A stretch of 64,000 nucleotides of DNA from an uncultured Synechococcus sp. GTDB taxonomy: Bacteria > Cyanobacteriota > Cyanobacteriia > Phormidesmidales > Phormidesmidaceae. The stretch spans positions 1 to 64,000 of the forward strand of contig CALDSK010000165.1 of assembly GCA_937911865.1 (NCBI GenBank). Direction: 5' to 3'. Positions 54,269 to 62,278 of the stretch are shown here, one piece after another (the first letter of the stretch is position 1; every line of letters starts with the position of its first letter). Below the pieces are notes generated by a model that worked only from the letters and a program-made list of their open reading frames with translations, ran no database searches and was not told the origin of the DNA. Both the position numbers and the translations under genes were made by a program.

Positions 54269-56932
54269 ATGTCTGAAACGGCGCAGGACAATCGCTTAGG
54301 TGATGTCAGCATCGACATGGGCGGCGATATGAGTGGTTCCCTGGTTGTAGGTCACGGGAATCAGCTGCATACGTACACTTACAACGTTGACCATGGCGGC
54401 GTCCTCAATGTCGCAGCGCCGCCGACCGTTCGGCCCAGAGAGACCCCGATCAACCTCAGACCAAGGCCGTTTCCCAACCTGCTCGATCGGCATACGGTAT
54501 TGCTGAGAGTGCAAGATGCCCTGGTGAAATCGCTACCGGTGGAAGTTCATGCAGAGCCTGGGTTTGGTAAAACGGCGCTGATGCGGCACGTGGCCTACCG
54601 GCCTGAAATTGCCACGAGATTTGCAGATGGTGTGGTGTATCTTTCTGCGGTGCGGCAGCTGGCCGCTGATTTGCTGCAGTCTTTGTACGACGCATTCTAC
54701 GAAGCGAGTCCGACCTTTAGGCCCAGCTATGGTCAGCTGCAACAGGCGCTAAAAGATAAGCGGGCGCTGATCATTTTGAATCGACTGGGGCTAGACAAAG
54801 ACGAAATGGAGTGGCTGATGGCCGCACTACCCCAGTGTACGTTTGTGCTGGTGTCAGAGGCGCGGGTGTATTGGCAGGAGGGCGCTGCGATCGCACTTCC
54901 AGGGCTACCGGTTGAAGATGCGATCGCTCTCATTGAGCAAGATCTAGGCCGCTCGCTAAACGAAGCTGAACGGGCTGCCGCCCAGACCCTCTGCTCGTCG
55001 CTATCAGGAAATCCGCTGCAAATACGCCGTGCGACGGCTCAAGCGATCGCCCAGAACCAAACCATCGACGCCTATCTCTCCTTCGTACAAGTAGCGCAGC
55101 GAGAGGCAGCGGCTAAGCATTCGGGCATCACGCCCTCAGCACTGAAAAAGTCGAGCTTGGATCGCTCTGTGTTTACAACTGCGATCGCTCAGCTATCAGC
55201 CAATCACAAAAGGCTACTGGCGCTGCTCGGCGCGGTAGGCGGTGTAGCGCTGAGCGCTGATGAGGCCCGAGCGATTTCTCAACTGCCGGATACGACCCAA
55301 ACGCTAAACGAGCTGGCCAATTTACAGCTGGTTGACGCGACAGAAACTGGCTATCAGCTCTGCGCGGACCTGGGTGAGGCGGTTGCGCAAAGCTTTAATC
55401 TACGGCCTTGGCTCCAGAGTGCCACTGAGTATTTCGCCAGTACTGCGGGTGACGGCTTTGCTGCTAGCGGGACAGCCAACACCGATGCCATGCTGCATTT
55501 GCTGGACTGGACCCAGAAAACGGGACAGTGGCAGCAAAGTTTGTCGTTAGCACAAGGCCTAGATGCTGCACTGTCGGTAGGTGGACAGTGGCAACCGTGG
55601 GAACAGGTATTAACGCATGGTTTGCAGGCCGCTCAGCAAGTGGGGGATGGCAGCGCGGAGGCCTGGTATTTACATCAGCTAGGAACGAGGGCGATCGCCT
55701 CAGGGAGCCCTACTCAAGCAACTACCTGGCTCTCTAGAGCGATTGCTTTGCGAGAGCAATTAGGAGATCGGAACGGAGCAAAGGTCTCTCGTCATAATTT
55801 ATCGCTGATTGCGTCGCCAGTTGTGACCGATCGAGAGGCTGCAAGAAAAACCGCGCGTCGCTTACTCAAGCAAGGGATGAGTCAGGGCGCGAGTAAGCTG
55901 GCTGGGCTCGCTGTAGCGGCTGTCGTGGGTGCTTTGCTGATTAGCGGCATGGGCATTGCGCTTTGGGTAGGCAATCAGTCGCCGCCTGATGAGGTAGACG
56001 TGTCTGACGATGTGGAAGTGAGCGAGCCGAATGCAGAAAATGCAGACAGTAATACAGCGCCTGGCGAAGAGACCGACAGTACAACCAACGCAAACTTAGA
56101 GATTGTTGAACCTATCCCTGGCGATAACTCGACAACCCTTAGTTTTGATGTGCAGTCGTTAGCTTTTGGCGGCGTTACGGTAGGTCAGCGCAGCCAAAAG
56201 TCTTTGACTATTACGAATAGTGGCGGTCAGCCTTTGGTCGTTCAGTCAGTGACAGTAGAGGGGGAAGAAGACTTTGAATTGATTGAGCAAACCTGTACGG
56301 GTGGGGATATTTCACCTGATCAGAGCTGTTCGGCAACGGTATCGTTTGAGCCAGGTCGGATGGGTGATCGCGTTTCTCAACTCACCATCGACAGTAACGC
56401 CTATAACGACACAACGATCTCTATTAACGGCACCGGCATCAATCGCAGAACTGGAGAGACGCCGCTGCCCATGCCAACGCCATCACCCACGCCAGCGCCG
56501 ACCCCAGACCCAGCGCCTCCAGCACCACGCCCCGATCCAGCGCCAACTCCCGACCCAGAACCTACGCCGCAGCCAGAGAATATCAATCAGCCACCTGCCG
56601 TTCAAGATGTGACGCTATCACTGATTCAAGGAGATGCCCATACCTTCGATTTGCTAGCTGCCGCGCAGGCCTACGACCTTGATCCCAACGACACGGTTGA
56701 ACTCTCGGAAGTTAGCAATATTGACGAAGTTGGCGGACGTTTAGAGAACAATGGCGATGGCACAGTGACCTACTATCCTTACGAAGTGGAAGAAGGCCAA
56801 TACGGTAACTACACCAACCGGTTTGGATTCACAGTAGTTGATAGCCGAGGCAGCGCGGCTTATGGAACAATCACCATTACCGTGACGGTTCCGATTCCTG
56901 ATGATATTCCAATTGACCGTCCCCCGCTGTAG
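54269..56932 (+). CDS. Membrane-spanning STAND ATPase with RHIM-like N-terminus and extracytoplasmic sensor
   Basis: The 887-aa protein reads in order: residues 11-35 a Gly-rich motif (DMGGDMSGSLVVGHGNQL); 50-300 a STAND/NB-ARC-like ATPase with Walker A AEPGFGKTAL (about 95-103) and SGNPLQIRR; 300-370 a winged-helix-like part; 390-520 TPR-like helices; one membrane helix at about 543-566; an ASH/choice-of-anchor domain at about 620-725 (LAFGGVTVGQRSQKSLTITN, CSATVSFEPG); a Pro-rich linker; and a cadherin-like domain at about 770-880 (NQPPAVQDVTLSLIQGDAHT). Walker B is degenerate (LIILNRL, no acidic pair). GTG at 54257 would add four residues. The convergent CHAT gene shares the N-terminal motif. 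I infer an NLR-like sensor. Confidence 0.8.
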   Translation: MSETAQDNRLGDVSIDMGGDMSGSLVVGHGNQLHTYTYNVDHGGVLNVAAPPTVRPRETPINLRPRPFPNLLDRHTVLLRVQDALVKSLPVEVHAEPGFGKTALMRHVAYRPEIATRFADGVVYLSAVRQLAADLLQSLYDAFYEASPTFRPSYGQLQQALKDKRALIILNRLGLDKDEMEWLMAALPQCTFVLVSEARVYWQEGAAIALPGLPVEDAIALIEQDLGRSLNEAERAAAQTLCSSLSGNPLQIRRATAQAIAQNQTIDAYLSFVQVAQREAAAKHSGITPSALKKSSLDRSVFTTAIAQLSANHKRLLALLGAVGGVALSADEARAISQLPDTTQTLNELANLQLVDATETGYQLCADLGEAVAQSFNLRPWLQSATEYFASTAGDGFAASGTANTDAMLHLLDWTQKTGQWQQSLSLAQGLDAALSVGGQWQPWEQVLTHGLQAAQQVGDGSAEAWYLHQLGTRAIASGSPTQATTWLSRAIALREQLGDRNGAKVSRHNLSLIASPVVTDREAARKTARRLLKQGMSQGASKLAGLAVAAVVGALLISGMGIALWVGNQSPPDEVDVSDDVEVSEPNAENADSNTAPGEETDSTTNANLEIVEPIPGDNSTTLSFDVQSLAFGGVTVGQRSQKSLTITNSGGQPLVVQSVTVEGEEDFELIEQTCTGGDISPDQSCSATVSFEPGRMGDRVSQLTIDSNAYNDTTISINGTGINRRTGETPLPMPTPSPTPAPTPDPAPPAPRPDPAPTPDPEPTPQPENINQPPAVQDVTLSLIQGDAHTFDLLAAAQAYDLDPNDTVELSEVSNIDEVGGRLENNGDGTVTYYPYEVEEGQYGNYTNRFGFTVVDSRGSAAYGTITITVTVPIPDDIPIDRPPL

Positions 56933-56960
56933 TCAAACCCGTTGCTGTAGCCAAACTTCG

Positions 56961-56979
56961 CTAGCCTCAAAAAGGCTAG
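56961..56979. terminator. Short hairpin between STAND and CHAT genes
   Basis: CTAGCCT and AGGCTAG form a 7-bp stem over CAAAA, in the 56-nt gap between the two convergent stop codons. It may end transcription on both sides; the T tract is weak. Confidence 0.45.
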
Positions 56980-56988
56980 AAGGCTGTT

Positions 56989-57687
56989 TTAGGAATTTTG
57001 TTCGTTCACAAGCAGCACTGGCATTTCGGCATAGCCTGTTGAATTCAGTTCCATTGCGACCTTGCCAGATTCAAAGGCAAATTCAACAGATTCTCCACTG
57101 CCTAAAGCATCGTAGAAGCCGACAACAAACTCGATAGCGGCCTGGTCTCCGACTGCCTGGGTCATGCCAATGGCGTAGGGCACATGTTGAACAATCGCCG
57201 CTGCCTGTGCCTGCGAGTAGCAGCCGTTGAGCACCACACATTCAATCTTTGCTTTGAGAGAAAACAGTTTGAACAAAGAAGCTAGAGCAGAGCCCGTCAC
57301 TAGCTTTGGCTCGCCGACTTCGTCTTCAAAATACAGGCCCGCTTCGCCTTTCCCATGGCCAGAGAAATGAACAATCTGCGGCAGTTCTTCTAGCATTGCT
57401 CGCTGAAAGTCTCGCGGGCGCACGGCCCAGCGCTGGGCGATTTCAAACTGATCTCGGTGTTCAGCACGTTTTAAGCCTTCGCTAATATCTCTTACTTCTT
57501 GATCGAGTCGTAGCTGAGCTGTGTTTTTGGGGTTAGCCGCTAGAATTAGCAGCTTACGCTTTGGCTGGTCTGCGGTTGATTCGCTCTGCTTTTGACTGCC
57601 GACGACATTACCATCGCCAACAACAATTGAGCTACCGCTGACATTGCCTCCAATGCTAATATTTCGAGTGTTTTGCGATTCGGCCAT
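56989..57687 (-). CDS. CHAT-domain caspase-like protease with RHIM-like N-terminus
   Basis: The 232-aa protein has a C-terminal CHAT peptidase domain: KLLILAANPKNT, LRLDQEVRDISEGL, the catalytic histidine in IVHFSGHG (His111) and cysteine in VVLNGCYS (Cys156), then AIGMTQAVGDQAAIEFVVGF. The N-terminal 30 residues, SIGGNVSGSSIVVGDGNVVG, match the first residues of the STAND protein. This is a small effector-type CHAT protein without TPRs. A strong GGGAGG Shine-Dalgarno precedes the ATG, and the nuclease-like gene lies 34 nt upstream on the same strand. I infer that it is activated by the STAND partner and cleaves other proteins. Confidence 0.88.
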   Translation of the reverse strand: MAESQNTRNISIGGNVSGSSIVVGDGNVVGSQKQSESTADQPKRKLLILAANPKNTAQLRLDQEVRDISEGLKRAEHRDQFEIAQRWAVRPRDFQRAMLEELPQIVHFSGHGKGEAGLYFEDEVGEPKLVTGSALASLFKLFSLKAKIECVVLNGCYSQAQAAAIVQHVPYAIGMTQAVGDQAAIEFVVGFYDALGSGESVEFAFESGKVAMELNSTGYAEMPVLLVNEQNS

Positions 57688-57721
57688 TCAGTGACGCCTC
57701 CCGTGTGTGCGCTTGGCTTGC

Positions 57722-58321
57722 TTAGCCTTCAACACAGTATCTTAAAATGCCGAGTAGTTTGCCGACGTCGTTGAGATAATATTCGTCTAAGTCAGCATCT
57801 ACGATGTTGTCTTGTAATCGTAAGAATTTCCAGATACTGCCTGTCGTAATGACGCCGTAGATAGTGAAGATTGGGTTGTGTTGCTGTTCATTGAAAATCC
57901 GTGCGGCGACCATTTCTGCAATGCACTGCCCAATCCCAGAAGAGATATTGTCGTTTTTGGCTTCAACTACGGTAACAACAGGTGATTGAATCAAGAGCTG
58001 CTCCGGTGAACGACTGATTAAGAAATCACAGAATCCGGAGAGTCCTTTCTCGGGCTCTACGTTGAATTCTTTGCCAGAAAAGAGGCTGACCTGACCTGCT
58101 AGCTGTTCTTTGAGTTCGAAAAGGATAGGCGCGATGATGAATTCTGATTTTGACTTTTCAGTGCCGATTGCGATCGCCAGGGGACTATATTTTGCTAAAA
58201 GCTGTGTAAGTAAGGGGCTGAATTCCACTGGCGGAATGTCGCCAAATAGGTTAGCGCGATCCTTGAGCTGTATGCCTAGTTCGCGTTTTATATTTTCTAG
58301 CTTGAATTGGCGATATGGCAT
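57722..58321 (-). CDS. PD-(D/E)XK nuclease-like protein
   Basis: The 199-aa protein (from the ATG at 58321; a GTG at 58375 would add 18 residues) has the spacing of a PD-(D/E)XK fold: an Asp in LSGFCDFLISRSPE, then VVTVVEAKNDNISSG with E-A-K, followed by GQCIAEMVAARIFN as a helix. Related proteins are common in filamentous cyanobacteria and have no known target. The upstream AAGGATGAG gives a Shine-Dalgarno for the chosen start. The gene reads into the CHAT gene and probably forms an operon with it. Confidence 0.6.
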   Translation of the reverse strand: MPYRQFKLENIKRELGIQLKDRANLFGDIPPVEFSPLLTQLLAKYSPLAIAIGTEKSKSEFIIAPILFELKEQLAGQVSLFSGKEFNVEPEKGLSGFCDFLISRSPEQLLIQSPVVTVVEAKNDNISSGIGQCIAEMVAARIFNEQQHNPIFTIYGVITTGSIWKFLRLQDNIVDADLDEYYLNDVGKLLGILRYCVEG

Positions 58322-58637
58322 TGGCTCATCCTTAGACGATGCTGCACTCTTAGTGTAACGGTCTGTCAATGACACATTGCAAATGATATTGATGCTGAGC
58401 GGTCGGCATCAAGTGCAGTGTGGTCGGCAATGATTGCTGGGTGGTTGGGAATGATTGCTGGGCGGTCGGCATCAAGTGCAGTGTGGTCGGCAATGATTAC
58501 GGGGTGATCAGGGATGATTTTGTGATGGGTGGGAGAGTTTGCAGTGCGATCGCGAACGATTTTTGAGGGAGAGGATGCCAAGACAGACCGATAGAGCGTA
58601 AGTGATTGTTATTGCACGAAGAGAGTTGGTAACGTGC
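58322..58637. other. Repeat-bearing gap between NACHT and nuclease-like genes
   Basis: The gap is 316 nt. It contains the 21-nt repeat array at 58399-58524 and two HIP1-like sites. A 71-codon minus-strand frame (58366-58581) consists mostly of HALDADR-like repeats translated from this array and has no other support, so I do not call it. Confidence 0.5.
58399..58524. repeat. Degenerate 21-nt tandem repeat, six copies
   Basis: Units follow the pattern G(C/T)GGTCGGCA(T/A)(C/T)... with a 37-nt block at 58399-58435 repeated exactly at 58462-58498. It lies upstream of the nuclease-like/CHAT operon, where a promoter is expected. Confidence 0.85.
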
Positions 58638-60893
58638 TCAGTCCGTGGCTATTGTGTTATTGTCCGGCACCGTCAGGATTCGTGATTCGATGCCTTCCCA
58701 CACCTCAGGGGAAACTCTTGTCGCGCTCTCCTTGCAGCGGATCATCAGCTCGCAGATGTAGAAGTAGTTGGCCAGTGCTTGAGATTCTTCTGAAGACAGC
58801 GAGGCTGTCTCAGTATCTATATTGAGCGCCGAAAACCAAAGATCACGTATGGCTTTAACAAAATTATCCCATTCCTCACGACTCGTTTTCCCATGAGATT
58901 TTTCGTTCTTCAGGTTTTCAAGAGACTTTCCTAATTCGTTGAAATCTACATACCAGAATATGTTGGTACGCATAAGGTCTCGGACAAGGTCGCAAGCGAG
59001 GTCACAGGCACGGTTGAGCGCTTGGGTACGGTCTCGGGTACGGTCTCGGGTACGGTCTCGGGCAAGATCCTGGGCTAGATCGCGAGCATGGTCAAGGGCT
59101 AGGTCTCGTCCGAGGTCGAGGATAACAACATGGCTGAGTGCAAGGTCTCGGGCTAGATCGCGAGCACGGTCAAGGGCTAGGTTTCGTTCGAGGACAAGGT
59201 TGTGGGCTAGGTCGAGAGTACGGTCAAGAGCGAGGGCACGGGAGAGATCGAGGGAGAGAACAAGGAAAATTGCAGTAGCTCTGTTAGCTGATAGATTCGA
59301 CGCATCTTCAGTCTCATGAACAGCATCTTCAGTCCACTTCACCAACGCTTTTAATCGTGGTGTCTGAAGGTAACTGCTAGCCTGTTTTTGCATTGCTGAT
59401 AACAAACTATCTGCCCCTGTTCTCCCTAATATTAGTCCAGGTAATAGTAGAAAGATCTCGCGCCAGCGATTATCAGTAATGTGCTGCTGAACAAGCTCTT
59501 TCCATTCATTGTTATCGATAAGATACTGAGCTGCTAAGTACTCTTGCAGCGTCAGGTGAGAGAAAGAATATTGATTCTCCATCCGCTCTACCAAAATGCC
59601 CTGCTGCACTTCTATCGCGTTTAATACCTTTTCACTGTCCAAACCCTTCGGTGCATTCAGGTTGCCAGCCAGGAACTCTCTAATTTGAGCAGATAGCCAT
59701 CGTTTATCGAAAAAGAGCTGATCGGTCTTCATTCCATCGTAGGCAATCTCAGCAAGTAAAATCTCTTCTTGTTCTATGCTGAGTCCTTCATAGATCTCAT
59801 CTCGCAGGATTCGCTTTTCAGCCGCCCACTCTTCTAACAATATACGCAGTGCTTTTTTGTACAGGCTGCTGCGATTGTTTGGAAATCGTTGAGAAAGGTT
59901 GTACACCAAACAGAGGTAAGTCAGCAGAAGCGGTGTATGCGCCAGCTCCTTCGAGGCCTTGTTTTCCGGCTTTTGCAGCACTTCCCAACACTTCTGAGCC
60001 GTCTTACGCTCCACATCCTGCTGACTACTAAACCAGTTACTAGTGAATTGCTGAATCTGTTCATCATCAAAATCGGCCATCGTCACATTGCTAAATCGCT
60101 GAAACGCACTTCCCCGATAGCCCGCCGCCGCCACCCGGCAAGAAGCGATAAAACGGTTGCTATCGTAGCGATCTACAAAGTCTTGAATCGTCCGCAGCAC
60201 ATTGTCCAGATTAGCGCTGGGCACTTCGTCCAAGCCATCTAGCAAAATCAGTAAGTTGCCTTGGTCCAGCGCGTTTTGCATAAAGGCCTCCGCTTCTGGA
60301 AAGCCACAGGTTTCAAACTCAGCCGCAATAAACCTAGCAATATCCACGTCATCCGCATCAAAGCGCTTCAGCTCCAGAAATACCGGAATCAATCGCGGTC
60401 TGTACGCGGCATCCTCATAGTAAAAAGTTCGCAGCGCTTCCAACCCCACCTTTCTCAAGAAAGTGCTTTTACCTGCGCCCGGCCCACCTAGCACCATCAA
60501 ACACTGCTTTTGATTTGCAATCGTGATGCCAGATTGTTTTTTCTCCTCACGCCCTCTACTGCTGTATCCACGCAAGCGATTTTGCCGAAAGGTCTCTTCT
60601 AAGACGTCTGGGTCAAACTGCAAGATATCCCGGCCATCAAGCAGTTTTACGCCCGTATAGACAGACGCTAAGCCTACAGGCTCTCGCATCCCCAGCACTT
60701 TAAGCTGACAGTGCCGCTTCTGATACGTCTCAATATACCTGCGAGAGGCATTGAAAATCGCCTGCTGACTTTTACCCTTAACACCGTTGATCACACTTGC
60801 CAGTGCGCTGCTACTCTGATCCTTTGTAGTATCTGTAATCAACGCAGCAATGCCCTTTGCCGCCGCACCTACCAAAAGTTCAGAGCCCGTCAT
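58638..60893 (-). CDS. NACHT ATPase with DRARDLA-repeat tail
   Basis: The 751-aa protein (ATG at 60893; an upstream frame adds 14 residues) has an N-terminal helical domain (1-110), Walker A VLGGPGAGKSTF at about 136-144, Walker B LLILLDGLDEVPS near 220, and the NACHT C-terminal helical region ending in YSFSHLTLQEYLAAQYLI. Residues about 545-640 are repeats such as ARDLARDLALSH and RDRTRDRTRDRTQ, encoded by short tandem repeats (12-nt units GTACGGTCTCGG near 59020-59060). NACHT proteins of this type, with helical repeat C-termini, occur as bacterial antiphage NLRs. The target is unknown. It is divergent from a two-helix membrane protein. Confidence 0.88.
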   Translation of the reverse strand: MTGSELLVGAAAKGIAALITDTTKDQSSSALASVINGVKGKSQQAIFNASRRYIETYQKRHCQLKVLGMREPVGLASVYTGVKLLDGRDILQFDPDVLEETFRQNRLRGYSSRGREEKKQSGITIANQKQCLMVLGGPGAGKSTFLRKVGLEALRTFYYEDAAYRPRLIPVFLELKRFDADDVDIARFIAAEFETCGFPEAEAFMQNALDQGNLLILLDGLDEVPSANLDNVLRTIQDFVDRYDSNRFIASCRVAAAGYRGSAFQRFSNVTMADFDDEQIQQFTSNWFSSQQDVERKTAQKCWEVLQKPENKASKELAHTPLLLTYLCLVYNLSQRFPNNRSSLYKKALRILLEEWAAEKRILRDEIYEGLSIEQEEILLAEIAYDGMKTDQLFFDKRWLSAQIREFLAGNLNAPKGLDSEKVLNAIEVQQGILVERMENQYSFSHLTLQEYLAAQYLIDNNEWKELVQQHITDNRWREIFLLLPGLILGRTGADSLLSAMQKQASSYLQTPRLKALVKWTEDAVHETEDASNLSANRATAIFLVLSLDLSRALALDRTLDLAHNLVLERNLALDRARDLARDLALSHVVILDLGRDLALDHARDLAQDLARDRTRDRTRDRTQALNRACDLACDLVRDLMRTNIFWYVDFNELGKSLENLKNEKSHGKTSREEWDNFVKAIRDLWFSALNIDTETASLSSEESQALANYFYICELMIRCKESATRVSPEVWEGIESRILTVPDNNTIATD
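58980..59265. repeat. Coding repeats of the NACHT tail
   Basis: Runs such as GGTCTCGGGTAC and GGTCAAGGGCTAG recur in this interval. They encode alternating Asp-Arg and Ala-Leu residues. The opposite strand also reads through as an Arg-Ser-rich frame (58939-59319), which I take to be a shadow. Confidence 0.8.
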
Positions 60894-61092
60894 ATTTCTG
60901 TACTGATGAATGCGATTGCAGCATAGCGCAATCATCAGCTATTTTTGGTGATTGCGGGGGTAATTAGCCCAAGGAAGTTTTTACGCGCTTCTCAGCTTAT
61001 CCTCAGCGACTGCGGATTAAATCGCTTACACGAGGCTTCCGGCTATCGGAAAATATGCCATACCTAAGTTCTTTTCAGGAGACATTTAGACA

Positions 61093-61527
61093 ATGATTTC
61101 TAATTCCCAGCCCAACTTCACAAACGATGAACATGGCAGGCTGCGGGAGCAGATAAAGCTGAGCTTGCAGAAGGCAAAGTCGCAAAGAGACCAGCTATTG
61201 CGCAACGACAAACGCTTTAATATCGCGACCTTGTTACTGGGCGCAGCGGCGACCTTCATTGCTGGGGAAAGTGCGATCGCTGGCGAACCCATGCTAGGCA
61301 ACTGGCGCACCACGACCACCATCGCCTCAATTTGCACCCTGGGTGCCACCGTCGCTACCGGCATTCACAAGCAAATTGTTCCTACAGACATGATCATCGA
61401 AACCAGCGAGTGTACTGCGCAGCTCAAGGTCTTAGCTATTGAAACCATTCCCGGTGACTACGATGTAGACACCGTCACCGATAGCTATCAAAGGCTGATT
61501 GCAGAATTCTCTAGGATTGACGTTTAA
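61093..61527 (+). CDS. Two-helix membrane protein, SLATT-like, putative
   Basis: The 144-aa protein has a basic helix (residues about 15-40, LREQIKLSLQKAKSQRDQLL), two membrane helices at about 46-65 (ATLLLGAAATFIAGESAIAG) and about 76-95 (TIASICTLGATVATGI), and a C-terminal helix. The layout resembles SLATT-type two-helix effectors that accompany immune sensors, but no signature proves it. It starts after an AGGAG Shine-Dalgarno, 199 nt from the divergent NACHT gene. I do not recognise a named family. Confidence 0.5.
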   Translation: MISNSQPNFTNDEHGRLREQIKLSLQKAKSQRDQLLRNDKRFNIATLLLGAAATFIAGESAIAGEPMLGNWRTTTTIASICTLGATVATGIHKQIVPTDMIIETSECTAQLKVLAIETIPGDYDVDTVTDSYQRLIAEFSRIDV

Positions 61528-61578
61528 AGGGATTGATCTTTAAAGTCAATTCGACAGCGCACTGCAACAGTCACAGCA

Positions 61579-62154
61579 TCAGCTCTCAGCTGCTAACTGA
61601 ACATTTCTATACAGCTGCTCAATCGGAAACTTAATTCCCATACTTGCAATTTCAACGGTCTCGTTTGCCTTGTAAGCAAAATACAGCCACATTCGCCCCT
61701 CACCGCGCCGGAAGCATTCCACCTGCATTTGCTTGGAGCTAACCAAAACATACTCTTCCAATGTCGGAATCTGAATATACTCCTGAAACTTATCTCCTCG
61801 ATCGACGCCTTCAGTACTAGACGACAGAACTTCTACAATCAGCTTCGGAAACTTATAAAAGGTTTCGTGGGTTCGGTCTCGCTCATCACAGCTAACCGCC
61901 AAGTCAGGGTAGCGATAAAACATCCCTTCGTTAACCATCACTTTGACATCAGAGCCAGTCATATCGCAGCCCTGCTCTTCCACGCGAGCATCTAAGGCTT
62001 TCCTTAGATTAAAGGCTAACTTGTCATGGTCTTTTGTTCCCCCCGCCATTGCAAAGACTTCGCCGTTGCAATACTCGTGGCGAATCTCCTGCTTCGACTC
62101 CCACGCCAAATATTCATTAGCGCTCATGTGATGAGATTGAAGACTAGCCATCAT
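61579..62154 (-). CDS. Uma2-family (DUF820) nuclease-like protein
   Basis: The 191-aa protein has the Uma2 pattern of the PD-(D/E)XK superfamily: SANEYLAWESKQEIRHEYCN, GEVFAMAGGTKDHD, YPDLAVSCDERD and KLIVEVLSSSTEGVDRGDKF. Cyanobacteria often carry dozens of these genes. Function is unknown, possibly linked to mobile elements. Confidence 0.9.
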   Translation of the reverse strand: MMASLQSHHMSANEYLAWESKQEIRHEYCNGEVFAMAGGTKDHDKLAFNLRKALDARVEEQGCDMTGSDVKVMVNEGMFYRYPDLAVSCDERDRTHETFYKFPKLIVEVLSSSTEGVDRGDKFQEYIQIPTLEEYVLVSSKQMQVECFRRGEGRMWLYFAYKANETVEIASMGIKFPIEQLYRNVQLAAES

Positions 62155-62278
62155 AGGTTTGGACCAGCAAAGAAAAGCAACTTCATCTACCCAGCCTGAA
62201 GCATATTTACTTTTGAAAGAGGCATCCGCCGGGTAGAGCGCAGAGTCTCTTTATCCTAACCAAAACCCTCTTGGCTTA

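Noticed and set aside
58366..58581. 71-codon minus-strand frame with HALDADR repeats
   Set aside because: It consists mostly of the 21-nt repeat translated, has no ribosome-binding site, and overlaps the extended start of the nuclease-like gene.
58939..59319. Arg-Ser-rich 126-aa frame on the plus strand
   Set aside because: It is exactly antisense to the NACHT repeat tail; the pattern follows from the repeated DNA and there is no start signal or homology.
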